Below are positions 23,006 through 34,860 of a stretch of 64,000 nt of DNA, piece after piece. The notes beneath the pieces were generated by a model that saw only the letters and a program-made list of their open reading frames with translations, did no database searches and had not been told where the DNA came from. This DNA comes from Pieris napi (Eukaryota; Arthropoda; Insecta; Lepidoptera; Pieridae): NCBI RefSeq assembly GCF_905475465.1, contig NC_062246.1, forward strand, positions 8,520,001-8,584,000, written 5' to 3'. The number at the start of each line of letters is the position of its first letter. Within the stretch, counting starts at the first letter, position 1. A program made the position numbers and the translations under genes.

Positions 23006-24767
23006 GATATAAAGTAATAGTTGATTTTATAGTAAAAAGATAAATAATATCTTAATAGAATATAATTTAACGTACAAAGGTCAAACCCGCAGGGAAAACT
23101 TATTATAAACAAACTGCACATTACCATTCGTGTACATAATATTATTGCAGGTTGTTATCGTCGGCTGTGTCCCATATTGCTACCAATATAACGATATAAC
23201 GTCGCGTTATAACACAACGCCGCAATTGCCTCCGTTCCATCTAATTGAATATTACATTTTGTAATTCGAATTTAGGCCTTCTTTCTATACGGTAACTTTT
23301 GTTTGTATATTTCAAATACGTTATAACTCGCGTATCGTAATTGTTACCTACCATGGTCGTTACCATGGTCTAATAACATCGTTATGTTATTACGATAATA
23401 AGCCGATTGTGCGAAACAAAGCTTTTGAAAAAATACTTCATTACATCAAATATTAGCATTGACCATATCTTTATTCATATTTGTTATAACTACTGTATCG
23501 TATGGTTTGAAAGAGTTTTAAATATTTATTAACTGCGCCATCTAACGGGGTAATGCTACATTGCAAGCGATAAAAGTCGTTGCAAAGATGCTACAAACCC
23601 ATCCACTTTTATTACTCACGAGATAACCACTCGTTTTTGTTAATATTGTATTGATATGGGATTGAACTGAAATCCAGTTTATATTGGTTTTAGCATAAAA
23701 ATGCATAGTTAAGTAGTTAGTTTAAGAAAATATAAACTTGGACTAGTTTACGACACATTTTACGTGAGTACCTACTACACATTTAATAACACTTCCTTAA
23801 CGGATATAATCGTAGATGCGATTTATTAGATTATTTACGTTTCGAGCTTTTTCAGTTTTTGTATCAGTTTAAATAGATTTATAACTTATATGGATTATGA
23901 ATTTGTTTTAATACTTGGGGGTAGCTTAGCAACGTAGAAAAATTCTATTAGAATTAAAGTAAAACCTTCCTAAATCATCCTTAATCATACCTATTTATAT
24001 AGGTATTTTAAAATAGCTAATAGTCATATATTAAAAAGCTTTAATATAATTTAACTGAAATACGAGATTGTTGAAGAAAGTCACACGAATTTCTTTATTA
24101 TTATTTTTTTCTCGTCTACTCCAGATGCGTCTACTCTGCCTCGAAGAACCCCAATCGGTTGTTAAAATCACTTTGAACTAAGTCTTAATTTGTGTGTATT
24201 TACAATAATTAACATAAACAATTACGACTCACAGTAATTCAAAGTAATAATGCTAACCTTGTTAACAGTTGCTTGTCTCTGAGAAAGCGGGATTAATTGG
24301 ACATGTTCCGCGATGATTTATATTTAAATAAGTATTTTTAGGTATTGTCCCTAAAGTCGAGTACAAATTACGTATTTGCTATTTAAGATTTGATATATGT
24401 TTGTAAAATTTAATCAAATCCAATTCAAACATTGTTCTGGCTATAAAACTCAAAAATTGGAAAATATTATTATTTTACTAAGTAATAAAAGCAGTTTAAT
24501 CTCACACCGTGCGAAGTCTGAAGATGGGTTGTTTAAAAAATAAAAATGAGGTTCCTACTCATGCCGGATAAATCAAAAGTCGTCCTAAGGCGAACTCGCG
24601 AAAGCTATGAATACAAAACAAATCCCGTAGAACTTATGACGTAACTCTATGAAACTGTCATCAGTTCATACATTAGAGATGAAATGTCCTGAGATCGAAG
24701 CTTGCATTTAATGTGTTACGTGACATGTCGTGATACGTGACAAGAGTGTATTTCGGGTAGATAACAC
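23006..24767. other. AT-rich non-coding stretch
   Basis: No gene or known repeat. TACCATGGTCGTTACCATGG at about 23,349 is a small direct duplication. Confidence 0.5.
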
Positions 24768-24796
24768 ATATAATATATATATATATATATATATTT
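24768..24796. repeat. (AT)n microsatellite
   Basis: A run of alternating TA dinucleotides interrupted once near its left end. Confidence 0.9.
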
Positions 24797-24844
24797 AAGG
24801 GGACGTAACGGCAAGGAGAAGGGAACTTAATACCAATAGGTAGG

Positions 24845-25100
24845 TGATTAGAACGGATGAGAAGCGGCTTATAAGTGGGATATACAAGGCAACTGTGGAT
24901 GGTGAAATCGGATTGCCGTATCTGGACCAAATGCAGGAGATACTAAAGAAGGGTCAAGTTAAAAGTCTTTTGACTTGTCCCTATTTATGGAAAATGTCGT
25001 GAAAGTGGATGGTAGCGAGAGAGGTACGTCAGGACCGTTACAAGTGGAGAGCCGTGGTCTCTGTCTACCCCTTGGCTAGGAAAAATGCGAGACAATATAA
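24845..25100 (+). pseudogene. LINE ORF2 tail, LRWFGHVERM type (copy 2)
   Basis: Frames give ERMRSGL and GIYKATVDGEIGL, then an eroded YLDQMQEILKKGQVKS-type piece and VRQDRYKWRAVVSVYPLARK. Same family and orientation as the copies at 15,536 and 43,515; several frameshifts. Confidence 0.6.
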
Positions 25101-25431
25101 ATAATTAAATATATTTTTAAAGAGACTTTTTTTGGAAGGTTTTGTAGAAATCTAGATACTGAAATTATTTTGTCACACTGCCTCTAATACAATGCATGCA
25201 TTTTAGGCAGCATAGTAAGAACCGGACGATTGATTCTATATATCCATAAATTAATTTAAACCTTTCTTAATTCGTTTAAGATGCAGTCATTTAAATATAT
25301 TCTCAATATCGCCATCTTCACAAAGGTTCTATCATCTTACAATATTAAAAAAATGTGTAAACAATTCACTGATAAAATGGTGTGTCATTTGAAAACAACA
25401 AAAACTTACAAAGTGAAAAGGTCTGTATGAT

Positions 25432-25466
25432 GCTTACCTGCAAAAAACAAAACATATTAGTCATAT
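25432..25466 (-). promoter_or_regulatory. Candidate recursive splice site A (minus strand)
   Basis: On the minus strand GACTAATATGTTTTGTTTTT leads into GCAG at 25,441-25,438, followed at once by GTAAGCA (25,437-25,431). This joins a branch-point-like CTAAT, a pyrimidine tract and a 3' splice site to a 5' splice site with no exon between them. Such juxtaposed sites let long Drosophila introns be removed in steps. Function here is inferred from sequence form, from two further sites on the same strand, and from the absence of coding exons nearby. Confidence 0.5.
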
Positions 25467-25734
25467 AACATTATTTAAAAACATTTTAATATATTTCATA
25501 TGTATGGTCAAGAGGGGGCCGATGTCTGGCTATGCTTCATACTCGTGAATGGGTGCTACTTGTGGTGACTGGTCGGACTTTAATTCCTGTATGCGGTGAT
25601 GTTAGTTATTTCGACTATGTATTTACGTGTTGTTTCCACGAGAATGTACGTAAGTATGTGCTTAGTACACCATGCCTCTTTTATTTTATTGTTACTAATT
25701 ACTTAAGATGTCACGTGGAACGTTGTGTAAAACG

Positions 25735-25825
25735 AAAACTTGGCGATTAAAAAGAGTGGCGGAGAGTTTATTGCCAGTTCTTCTATTCCGTTCTACACCC
25801 TTTTTTGAGATTTGATATGTAAAAT
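25735..25825 (+). repeat. Dispersed repeat with GAGTGGCGGAGAG core
   Basis: AAGAGTGGCGGAGAGTTTAT, TGCCAGTTCTTCTATTCCG and TTCTACACCC form a block found repeatedly in moth and butterfly genomes, probably from the 3' part of a retrotransposon. The 72-codon frame upstream (25,532-25,750) may be part of the same repeat. Confidence 0.55.
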
Positions 25826-26450
25826 TAGAAGCATACATTTCGAATAATGATTCCACCAATAAACTGTATTGTTAAAACTACTTGAAGACGGTACTAATAA
25901 ATTATATTTGTTATTATTAATAAATAATAGTAAATTTACATTATTTTCGCATATATTTTACGCTAAAAATATTATTCTGGTATTCTTGTAATATTATAAA
26001 TATAAAAGTTAATATTTCTTGCCCTACCGCTCACAAGATATCGCACATAGCACAGAACCCATATCTTTGCGAGAGCGTAATTAAATTTCTTCAATTGCTA
26101 TACGAATATAAACTCTACATAAACGTAAATAGAGGCTAAACTATTTATTCATACTATTCAAGTTGTGATAGGGCAAAGTTGCTCGCGTTCCGTTTTACAT
26201 CCAACTTAACTACTTAATAAGAGAAACTTAATATGTAACTTAAATGGTAACATTGATTGCGTTTTGTTGTTTTAATTTAACTTTTTAACAATTTAACTTT
26301 GAATATTTCATCTGATATAGTAAATTTTATTTATTTTAAAATGCTAATTACATACGATTGATACAATAAGAATGTTGATGCAATCTTATTGCATTATATC
26401 TAGTTCATTATATTTGGGCTAAGATTCAGAGTCGAGACATAGCGCGAAGT
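25826..26450. other. AT-rich non-coding stretch
   Basis: Nothing recognisable. Confidence 0.45.
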
Positions 26451-26614
26451 ATGGCTGCCGTTTGTCATAAACATTGTATTTTATATAATATATTATTATT
26501 TATTACCATAACACATCTGCTTTTGTATAAAGTTGTCAATAATTTATATAACTTTCCGGAAATTCTATCGAACTTTAACGCCACATATTATTTGTTAATG
26601 GTTCTAGATCTTAT

Positions 26615-26836
26615 TTGGGCTATAACAGCATCACAGCATCACTTCTAAAGCATGTCGAGAGCATAGTAGACTTTGAGGTATCCGGGGCAGACTACACCGT
26701 GCAGGGCCTGGATGCATACAGATGCACTCTAGCCGAGGCTATTGAAGCTAGTCCGTTTTCACGGTCTTTTACGGTTTTGCTGCAGCTATTTTGTATGTGC
26801 TGTGGTCCGCGGAAAGCCTTAATGTGGCTTATATAG
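26615..26836 (+). CDS. Unrecognised open frame in a GC-richer patch
   Basis: Seventy-three codons starting MGYNSITASLLKHVESIVD and ending MCCGPRKALMWLI. Base composition at 26,650-26,820 is clearly less AT-rich than its flanks, which is why I list it. A neighbouring frame gives a hydrophobic stretch AAAILYVLWSAESLNVAYIV that could be a membrane segment, so a frameshifted membrane-protein remnant is possible. I recognise no family, see no clear splice sites, and think a fragment of a mobile element is as likely as a gene. Confidence 0.15.
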   Translation: MGYNSITASLLKHVESIVDFEVSGADYTVQGLDAYRCTLAEAIEASPFSRSFTVLLQLFCMCCGPRKALMWLI

Positions 26837-27074
26837 TGCCAAGTATGTTTAACTATGTATGGTGCAAATTTGTAGGCTAAACTATATTGATAAATGAATG
26901 TTGTTTTTAACCAACTGGAGTTATTAACCAAATACTTTAAATTGTAATGATGTCTTTTTAAACTGTATGTTACGAAAAATAGGCGATATTGAACGAGTCT
27001 ATCGACATACCATTTTAAACTAAAACGATGCTTTATCGTTTCAAGTTTCGTGGTTTGCCAAAGCCTAATGAATT

Positions 27075-27275
27075 TTAACCCTGAGGTCGGCCATTTGTAT
27101 AACGTTTGTGCACCAATGGAGAATTAAGTGCGCATTTAACGCTCATACGGTGAAGGTCATATAACATAAACATCGTGAGGAAACCGGCATGACTTAGATC
27201 CAATAATCAACGGCTTGTGTGAGGCTAAGATGACTATCACTCCTGAGGCCCAGTCCTAAAAGGTTTTCGAGCCAC
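27075..27275 (+). repeat. tRNA-derived SINE, highly diverged
   Basis: TGTGCACCAATGGAGAATTA, GTGCGCATTTAACGCTCA, ATCGTGAGGAAACCGGCATG and CCTGAGGCCCAGTCCTAAA follow the SINE order. The head with the B box is unrecognisable. Confidence 0.65.
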
Positions 27276-27667
27276 TTGTTATTGTTTGGCTACCAAATGC
27301 GCATGCCAAAAAAGAATCGTAGCTCCGATGTAATTTCGTAACCAGCTACGCCACGAAAATGGTTGAGCTCTTATATACTCTTTCCGAGTTACCGGTCCAC
27401 TTAAATCGTAGCTGTCAAAAATCGCTGACTCATTTCGAATCGGCCCGCGGTCCGTACGCAACGTAATTACGGAAATTCATCAGTTAATCGCTTTTGTGCC
27501 GATCGTACATTTTGTAACTGACGGGTTAATTATCTCCTGATGACTGTTACACTATCTACTTGTTACATTGCGGTCAGCATAATATCGAGTATGAGAAAAT
27601 CTCTGTAGAAGCTCTTTTAAATTTATCGACTAGGTCACCTTTAACACAAAACCGTTAATTTATTTGT

Positions 27668-27785
27668 ATACAACAGGAGGCAAACGGACAGGAGGCTCAG
27701 CTGATGTAAGGTGCCACCGCTGTCCATGGACATTCACATAGCCAGAAGGCTGGAAAGTGCGTTGTCGTTTTAAGAGTATATTCAA
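27668..27785 (+). repeat. CCGCCGCCC-type dispersed repeat, left part
   Basis: GGCAAACGGACAGGAGGCTC, ACCGCTGTCCATGGACATTC and TAGCCAGAAGGCTGG show the start of the family; it ends in the ...GCGTTGTCGTTTTAAGAG block. Confidence 0.7.
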
Positions 27786-30779
27786 GGTGTAACACTAGAG
27801 GCACAGTAAAGACATATATCTTGAGGAAACTAGTATATCTTATATCCAACATACGACGACATATGTTATGTTATCTAAGCCAAGCCCCATAGGCAGTTAG
27901 TTGTATATACATTGGGTGTATGAATATACATTGGGTGTATTTATCCATCATCAAATTTAAATAAATATAATACTATTTTGTCGATTTCTTTTAATGGTCC
28001 TCTCATCAAATGTTATTAAGGCATTTTCTTTAGTTAACTCCCACGCCGTATAACCAATTTATTTTATAATTTTGTATGTAATGTATTTTGATATAAAACT
28101 ACGTAACAACATATCGTTTAATTGCATTCAACTAAGTAGAATATCAGTGCACACAAGTGCAAAGATATGACGCTGATTATTAACGATTTCATATCGCAAA
28201 TATCGCATGAATAAATTACAATTATATTATGAACTGTAACTTCCAATGTCATGCTGTTTATACAATGTTTAGTTTATTTCCATTTCGTGATAACGAATAA
28301 ATAGTTTTAGTTTAGTTTCGTTCCACAATATAAATCCATTTCCTCCTATTCTCTAATTATTATGAACTTCCACATAATTTTTTTTTATCATATGATATTT
28401 TTATGAACTTGTTTATCTTATTTGTATTGTGCAAAATATATATTAATTTAAGTTATCAAAGAAGTCAATTGGGTGATAAGGTTTTTAACATAATACTCTG
28501 TCAAAACTACGTGAAGCGTTTTCGATACATACCTGATAAATTTTAATATATGTCGCAAATTCGAAACGATTAATATATACCAGATAGTTATCACTATCGT
28601 GGTTCGATATTTGGAGTTTATTTTAAAATAAGTCAGTGCGCACGTCCGGCACTACTTACAAATTGACTTTGACAATTTACAACCTGTAAGCTGTCTATGA
28701 TATTGCGTGGTGTTGCCCATCTAATATAACAAATGAAATCGTATTCTCTTATTACATTATCTCTGACTCATTTAATTATTTGTAACAAACTTTGTAATTA
28801 TTATTTATTAATACAATATTATAGGTGTGTAAGGAACAATTTACCTAGAAACTAGTTAATTCAATATATAACATAAGACAATGAAAAGTCATTTACTAAC
28901 CTATTTGATATAAGTTTAAACATAATACAAATATGATAAAATGTATTTCCCGTTGCTTAACTAAGATTGTCCAATTAATATTCGTCACACTGTCAAGTTG
29001 AAATTCTGAAAAATCTTCCATTACCATTAATAGCGGGAAAGAAATACAATATCCGCACCGGGCGAATTATACCCGGGTATTATAAACCGTCGAGTTTTTT
29101 CATCCGGATTTCGAGCTTGTCTGTTTGTTCAGCTGTTACTTAGACCTTCCATCTGGGCCGGTGTCGAATTATTCCGAAATATTTACCTTTATTCAAGACT
29201 TTTCACTTAAATATCTTAATTAACTAGAGTCAACTTTTCGTCGGGTTTATAATGTTCAAATAGGAGTTGGATATTATAATTGAGCAATTAATTAATAAGA
29301 TTTTTTAGAAGTTGTAATACATATAAAAAAATTCTTCAACATACATTAATATAGAACATTTAAAACGGAAAGTTTGAAGAAGGGAAAGAAATATACCCGC
29401 AAAAACATAAATTATTACAAAAACTTGGTGATGAAATATATACTGTCTTCATTTAACGATCTTTGAAAAGTTGCAAAGTTTTGGGTTACAGGGCTATAAT
29501 TAATTTTTAAACTTATAAGAAACAATTTTAGACTCTCCGATATAAAAATCAATAACTAATCACGAATTTATAGTTTACTTTACCTTTATTAATTAATTTT
29601 ACTACCATTTTAAAGTAAATACTAAATTATAGAGCAGAATAAACTAGAAAATTCTCGTTTTATATTGGATTCCACACTTTAATATAATAAAATGTCGAAA
29701 GCGGCCAACATCAAAGATTCAGGAATGTTCAGCTGAGTGCACTAGAGACATACTACAAGTGGCTCTTACCTATACAAGCACCGATTGCGCTTTGAAAAAA
29801 AAAATATTTTATAGAAAAAATAAATGAAATACCGAATCCGATTTTCACAATCAAAATAAAGTTTTCCAGACGTACAAATCAATTGTTTTAACTACATAGT
29901 TATAATAATAATACATTTTTAGTAATATCAGCTAAATCTAACGCCATCTGCTGGCACTGTTATTGAATCTATCTCTAATTAAAATTAAAATTTATACATA
30001 AATCCATTAAACACGCTTAAAAATGGATTATTTAGGTAAGTATCAATGATATGGCCCATAAAGGCTATAACCTACATGTGTAGGTATTCTTGCCACCCTG
30101 AGACTATAGAAAAGTCTCCACCCGACAATTTATTAATGCTCGAATAATTAAATTGAAATTTAAATTATGACTATGAATATTCTAAGACCGAAAGTTATCA
30201 TCTTGCTATGTGTGTACAAAATAATAGAATAGATCAAAGCTTTTAAGCTCATCACGTGGTGCCTAAATTATATTTGATCCCTACAATTGACTCGTTCGAC
30301 AAACATTAGCCAACTAACGAAATTAAACTAGTCGTGTCATTTACCACAGCGCCCTTAATTACTTCTCTAACGTATGCATTTAATGCATTTCGCTGTTAGC
30401 CAGCTCGAGTTTCGCTAAGGAATGCATGTTGCGACTGCCAGCTTCCTTTGTGGATAAAACTTACTATGTAACTATCTGCCATACTGAAAGCTTTAGTATA
30501 CCAATTGCTGTTTTGAGTTACTTCGTCGACTATATATGGAGCATCGATATAAACAAAGACAGGACAGGAAGGCATTTTAGTGAGAAGCAATATTCCACTT
30601 GGTTTTCAACATTTCTTACGATTAGTAGGAGAGTTTATACATCATTTTCGTCTCGGCGGTAAAAACTTTTGTTTCTTACGCTAAGCTTTAACATTTTTAA
30701 TAGTATTATAATTATTTCAGACGATATATGAAGAAGAAGAAAAAGATGTTATTTTAGTTTTAGTTAGTATTTCTAGTGT
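27786..30779. other. Long AT-rich non-coding stretch
   Basis: About 3 kb without a gene or a repeat family I recognise. Minor features are a two-copy ATACATTGGGTGTAT direct repeat at about 27,906-27,940 and a CAGGTATG on the minus strand near 28,530 with only a weak pyrimidine tract. Stop codons are dense in all frames. Confidence 0.55.
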
Positions 30780-30975
30780 TACATGTAGCTTTTTTTTATT
30801 TTTTTTTTAAATTTTAATGCACTTTTTGTATTTTACCCTTAGTTGGTGTTTCTTCTTTTATTTATCCACACTAGGGTTGTCTAGAAGAAATCGCTTGTTA
30901 GCGATAACGCCGCCCGTTGTCTAATAACTTATGTAACCTGTTTTTATATGTATGTTTAAATAAATAAAAAAAAAT
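30780..30975 (+). repeat. 3' end of a lepidopteran LINE
   Basis: TTAGTTGGTGTTTCTTCTTT, ACACTAGGGTTGTCTAGAAG, ATCGCTTGTTAGCGATAACG and TTATATGTATGTTTAAATAA then an A-rich end are the hallmarks of a 3' UTR shared by many lepidopteran LINE copies. The TCGCTTGTTAGCGATAA segment can form a small hairpin. No coding part is attached. Confidence 0.65.
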
Positions 30976-31470
30976 CATTTATAAATGCTATTTAGGTAAA
31001 AGAGATGCTAAAATCTACATACTAAATTTCCACGATATATCGGATTCCTAATGATTTGAAAACATACTTTACAATTATATTTTTCTAAGATATTCCCCAT
31101 ATGTTCAAAAACATTTTAATAACATTACGAAATAATAATTTAATGGGCCCGCATAAATCAACACCGGAAGTAATTATCTGTACGCATGTCTGTAACTAAA
31201 TAACGCGTAGACAAACACGATTGCTATTTCCGACATATGTATCGCACAGGCGTTAATGGTTAACACAGGTATAGCGAAGGAAATTACAAAATTGAATAAA
31301 AAATATTTAATGAGCGCAAACTGTCATTTGTGTTTAACATGGCGCAAAAAGCACTCGTGTTGCCTGAAAAAGGCGCTTATTAGCAATGAGTACGCATTAC
31401 GTTATTATTAATGATTTAAACTCTTTTATAGTTATTTTTGTGTGTTTTGAAATAAATAATAGATGTTATA
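30976..31470. other. AT-rich non-coding spacer
   Basis: Nothing recognisable. Confidence 0.45.
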
Positions 31471-31480
31471 TATGAAAACA

Positions 31481-31754
31481 GTGTTGGTCTAGTGGCTTCA
31501 GCATCCGACTCTCATCCCCGATGTCGTAGGTTCGATCCCCGGCTGTGCACAAATGGACTTTCTATGTGCGCGTTTAACCTGAAGGTAAACATCGTGAGGA
31601 AACCTGCATACCTTAGACCCAAAAAGTCGACGGCATGTATCAGGCACAGGAGGCTGATCACCTACTTGCCTATTAGATTAAATGATCATGAAACAGATAC
31701 AGAAATCTGAGGCCCAGACCTAAAGAGGTTGTAGTGCCACTGATTTGTTTTTAC
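31481..31754 (+). repeat. tRNA-derived SINE with target duplication
   Basis: The head GTGTTGGTCTAGTGGCTTCA (A box), the B box in TAGGTTCGATCCCCGGCT, the body ATCGTGAGGAAACCTGCA and the tail GAGGTTGTAGTGCCACTGAT are intact. TATGAAAACA at 31,471-31,480 recurs at 31,755-31,764 and is the target-site duplication. The internal polymerase III boxes would start transcription at the left end. Small deletions remove part of the TTCGCTCGAACGG block. Confidence 0.9.
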
Positions 31755-31764
31755 TATGAAAACA

Positions 31765-32499
31765 CGTCTTGTACGCGGATAACGTCAAATGCAGCAGTGA
31801 ATAGCATTTACTGGATTTCACCCTTAGCATGATCTACGCATATACTTACTAAAAATTTGTTACATTACGATAATTTTTGTATTGAAAACTCGCGCAGCGC
31901 TCGTGGGCGTACTTGGAAATAAATGAAACAAATACCTATAGAAAATAATTCGTAATATATACAAAGTATATGGAGAATACGACGTATATTTAAAGAAACT
32001 GTTGAAAAATTCGTACCAGGCCAGTAGATCGACGACGAAGCTTTAAGCTTCAAAATATAAACAATCAAAGTTTTACTAACTCCCGACTTTCAGGTAGTAA
32101 TAAATTTTTATTTCGCCTAAACAACAATTTTCCTAAGAATCCACTTATAAAAAATTTGCATAAGCGACAACAAAGTCGAGTACCGAAAAAATATCCAAAA
32201 GAAATCGAATTAAAACAAACTTTTCTCCGTTTAACGAGTGTTTAAGATCATAAGGCGGGAAGTTGGGAGCTTCATACCATCAGAAACAATTTAACCAGTA
32301 CGAAGTACCAAAGTTTCTTTAATAAAATCACATTATATGGGTGCTAACATACTGAATGACTCTTATTTCACTACAACTGTCTTTCGTTGACGGTGAACAA
32401 TTATCACTTTTTTAAACGATTTTTGAAACAAGCCAACATCACAACCAGTAACAGCAATCTCAAAAACTTAATAAAACCTTCTACCTTAAAGAAAAGAGC
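31765..32499. other. Non-coding stretch
   Basis: No gene or recognised repeat; the minus-strand 67-codon frame at 31,865-32,068 has no motif. Confidence 0.45.
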
Positions 32500-32625
32500 G
32501 TACCATTTCATAAAAGGCCGGCAACTCACTCGCGAGCATCTGACATTGAGAGTGTCCATGGGCAGTAACACTTCACACCATGTGAGCCTTCTGCCCGTTT
32601 AAGCCTGTCCTATAAAATGATTTTA
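32500..32625 (-). repeat. CCGCCGCCC-type dispersed repeat, left part
   Basis: Inverted blocks AAAGGCCGGCAACTCACTCG, CGAGCATCTGACATTGAG, AGTGTCCATGGGCAGT and GTGAGCCTTCTGCCCGTTT mark the family's left half. Confidence 0.75.
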
Positions 32626-33059
32626 ACAATTGGCAACACTCTAAGGCATCGTTTCTCAAGCCCCCCGCAACCCTTTGGGGGCCGAGTTTGTTTTAAGTCA
32701 GTCTGTTAAAAAATGATATTAAGTATATATATAAGTATAATAATAATGTAAGTAATATAATTATATATAATAAAAATTATATAAAAATGGTTGAGAAATG
32801 ATATTCTGACGAAACGCTTTAATAACGATTAAACCCATAACCATTCTTAACCCTTAACGAATATCATTTCTATCTGAACCTATAATTAACTTTAACCCTA
32901 ATCCTAACTCTGTACAGATTTGCCACCCGCACAGTGAAGATTATTAGTTTTGCTACTCTCCGTAATCACTGAAAAGCCGATACCACCGGATAGGGATCCC
33001 GAAACTTTCTAAAACATCAGAACGACCATACGCTAAATGTTAATTTTATTAACTTATAT

Positions 33060-33165
33060 TATTTAAACTAATATTATGAAGAGGAAAGAATTGATTGTTT
33101 GGATTTAATAGGCTCTAAAACTACAGGACTGATTTGAAATAATTACGATAGTGTATATGAAAACG
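33060..33165 (+). repeat. Helitron- or RTE-type 5' end fragment
   Basis: CTAATATTATGAAGAGGAAA, TTGATTGTTTGGATTTAATA and GGCTCTAAAACTACAGGACT resemble a common start of lepidopteran non-autonomous elements (AAACTACTGGACCGATTTGAA region). No matching end was found. Confidence 0.4.
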
Positions 33166-33247
33166 ACCAATAAAATGTCCCATGTCGCGTACGCGGCGGA
33201 AACTATTGACAATAGAGCAAAGTGATGTATTAGTTTTATACAACATA

Positions 33248-33671
33248 TCTATATACATAAAAATGAAACCCGTTTTCCGTTGTCACGACATAACATGAAA
33301 ACGGCTTGACCGATTTGGCCAATTCTTTTTTTATAATATTCTTTGAAGTACGAGGATGGTTCTTACGGAGAGAAAAATTAAAAAAATATTGTGAATAAGT
33401 CTAAAAACAACACTTTTCTATATTCCCATGCATAATATTCGTAATAATACTTAAAAGTCAATTTGAACTTTAATACCATATCATAAAGTTCAAGTGTTAG
33501 TGGAGGGGTTCCGGGAAGGTAAATTTTTATTTTTTGACATAATGTATTTGTTGTCTTATCAACTTTCTTTTTTTTATCTTAGCTAGACCGGTGTCACGAA
33601 TAGCAGAATAAGTATATAAAAAAAATAAAGAATCGACTGTTAGGCGGTACGATGTTCGCCAGGCCAGCTAG
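33248..33671 (+). mobile_element. Non-autonomous Helitron, 424 bp
   Basis: It starts TCTATATACATAAAAATGAA and ends GGCCAGCTAG, lying between an A (33,247) and a T (33,672), the usual Helitron target. Near the end AGGCGGTACGATGTTCGCCA makes a short stem (GGCG/CGCC), as expected just before a Helitron 3' end. The 5' part has the AACGGCTTGACCGATTTGGC block common to lepidopteran Helitrons. There is no Rep/helicase gene. Confidence 0.7.
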
Positions 33672-34297
33672 TAAGAAATATAATAAAATCTTTAGGCTAC
33701 GAATTAATGCGGGTGGAACCACAGAGCACAGCTAAGTTAATAATAATTCAAGTTCGATATTAACGGTTAAAAGTACTTGTAGAAAACAAGTTCTTAAGCA
33801 AATTTTGTATTTAATTAATTAAAAAAAATATATGTATCGTATAAAATGTACATGAAACTGATTAAAAAAAACGTGTACATTTTTTTGGATATCTTCCCAC
33901 CTGGTTAACAAAATATCATTATCCTTATTTAATTAGCAGATATGTTCTAAAGTAGCATAATTATAAACTTATTACATAATTATTTCAGATCCATGACTGG
34001 AGATTAAAAAACATTGTAGATTAGGAATAACGCCTATTAATAAACAACACAATTTATTGCCACGAAACAAACACGCAATGTATCAAGTAATCAATTAATT
34101 ATTACTCTACTGAGCCTATTTCGGAACACGAAAGTAATATCTGCTAATTATCTGTATCGATTGATAACGTTCGTAGTATGAGGTATTCGAACACTTGCTT
34201 GGCTTAATACAATCGCGGAACTGTGTCTGGGATTGTACTTGATTTTAATATTAAATATATAATAGATTATATATAAATTATAGATTATATATGTCAC

Positions 34298-34545
34298 CGT
34301 AAAATTGTAAAAACCGTTAGATTGTAATCTATCTCGCGAGATTGTAAACTGTCGAAAGATTGTCAACTCAACATACTGCTTACAATTTAACGTATTATTA
34401 TTCGGTAGTTATATGAAATTGTTGGGAAGTAAAATTAATCTGTAATTGACCAAAGAAGTTTGAATGATAACTAAGTTAGTGTAGTACAATCTACCGAATA
34501 CCGATAACCGATAGATTACAATCTAACGGTTTTTACAATTTTACG
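34298..34545. mobile_element. 248-bp MITE with perfect 36-bp inverted termini
   Basis: Positions 34,298-34,333 (starting CGTAAAATTGTAAAAACCG) are the exact reverse complement of 34,510-34,545. The inner 176 bases are unique and non-coding. TTAA follows the right end, while the left flank is TCAC, so a piggyBac-type TTAA duplication is possible but not demonstrated. An AT-rich 21-base string including TATAATAGATTATATATA lies on both sides (34,255-34,275 and 34,556-34,576). Confidence 0.75.
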
Positions 34546-34621
34546 TTAACATAATATATATAATAGATTATATATATATAATAGATTTTAATATAATTAA
34601 TTTGACTATTTATTGTTTTTA

Positions 34622-34850
34622 ATATGCAAACGGGCAGGAGGTTCACCTGATGTTAAGTGATACCGCCGCCCATAGACACTCCCATTGCCAGCCTTAAGAA
34701 TTTGACCGCACTTTTCTTTTCCCTAAGTGGAATTGGTTCGGAAAAACTTCAGTGGGTAGCGATGCGCGCCAAAAACTGCCTTAAAAATTGTCACTCGTGG
34801 AACGACCGACGTCAAGGTGGTACGGGATTGTATCGTAGTAATATAAAGAT
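34622..34850 (+). repeat. CCGCCGCCC-type dispersed repeat
   Basis: It shows the full left end: AAACGGGCAGGAGGTTCACC, TGATGTTAAGTGATACCGCC, then a deletion after CATTGCCAG, and TTGGTTCGG, CAAAAACTGCCTTAAAAA. The 78-codon frame over it is a product of the repeat. Confidence 0.8.
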
Positions 34851-34860
34851 TGTGGTAACA

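Noticed and set aside
28525..28535. Minus-strand CAG|GTATGT
   Set aside because: The tract is weak and AT-mixed, and the donor is not the GTAAG form; too likely by chance.
32643..32805. hAT-like element with GTTTCTCAA / TTGAGAAA ends
   Set aside because: Only about 8-9 bases pair, the ends are not flanked by an 8-bp duplication, and AT-rich DNA gives such pairs easily.
32833..32905. Telomere-like TTAACCC/CCTAA phrases
   Set aside because: Irregular and few; not the insect TTAGG repeat.
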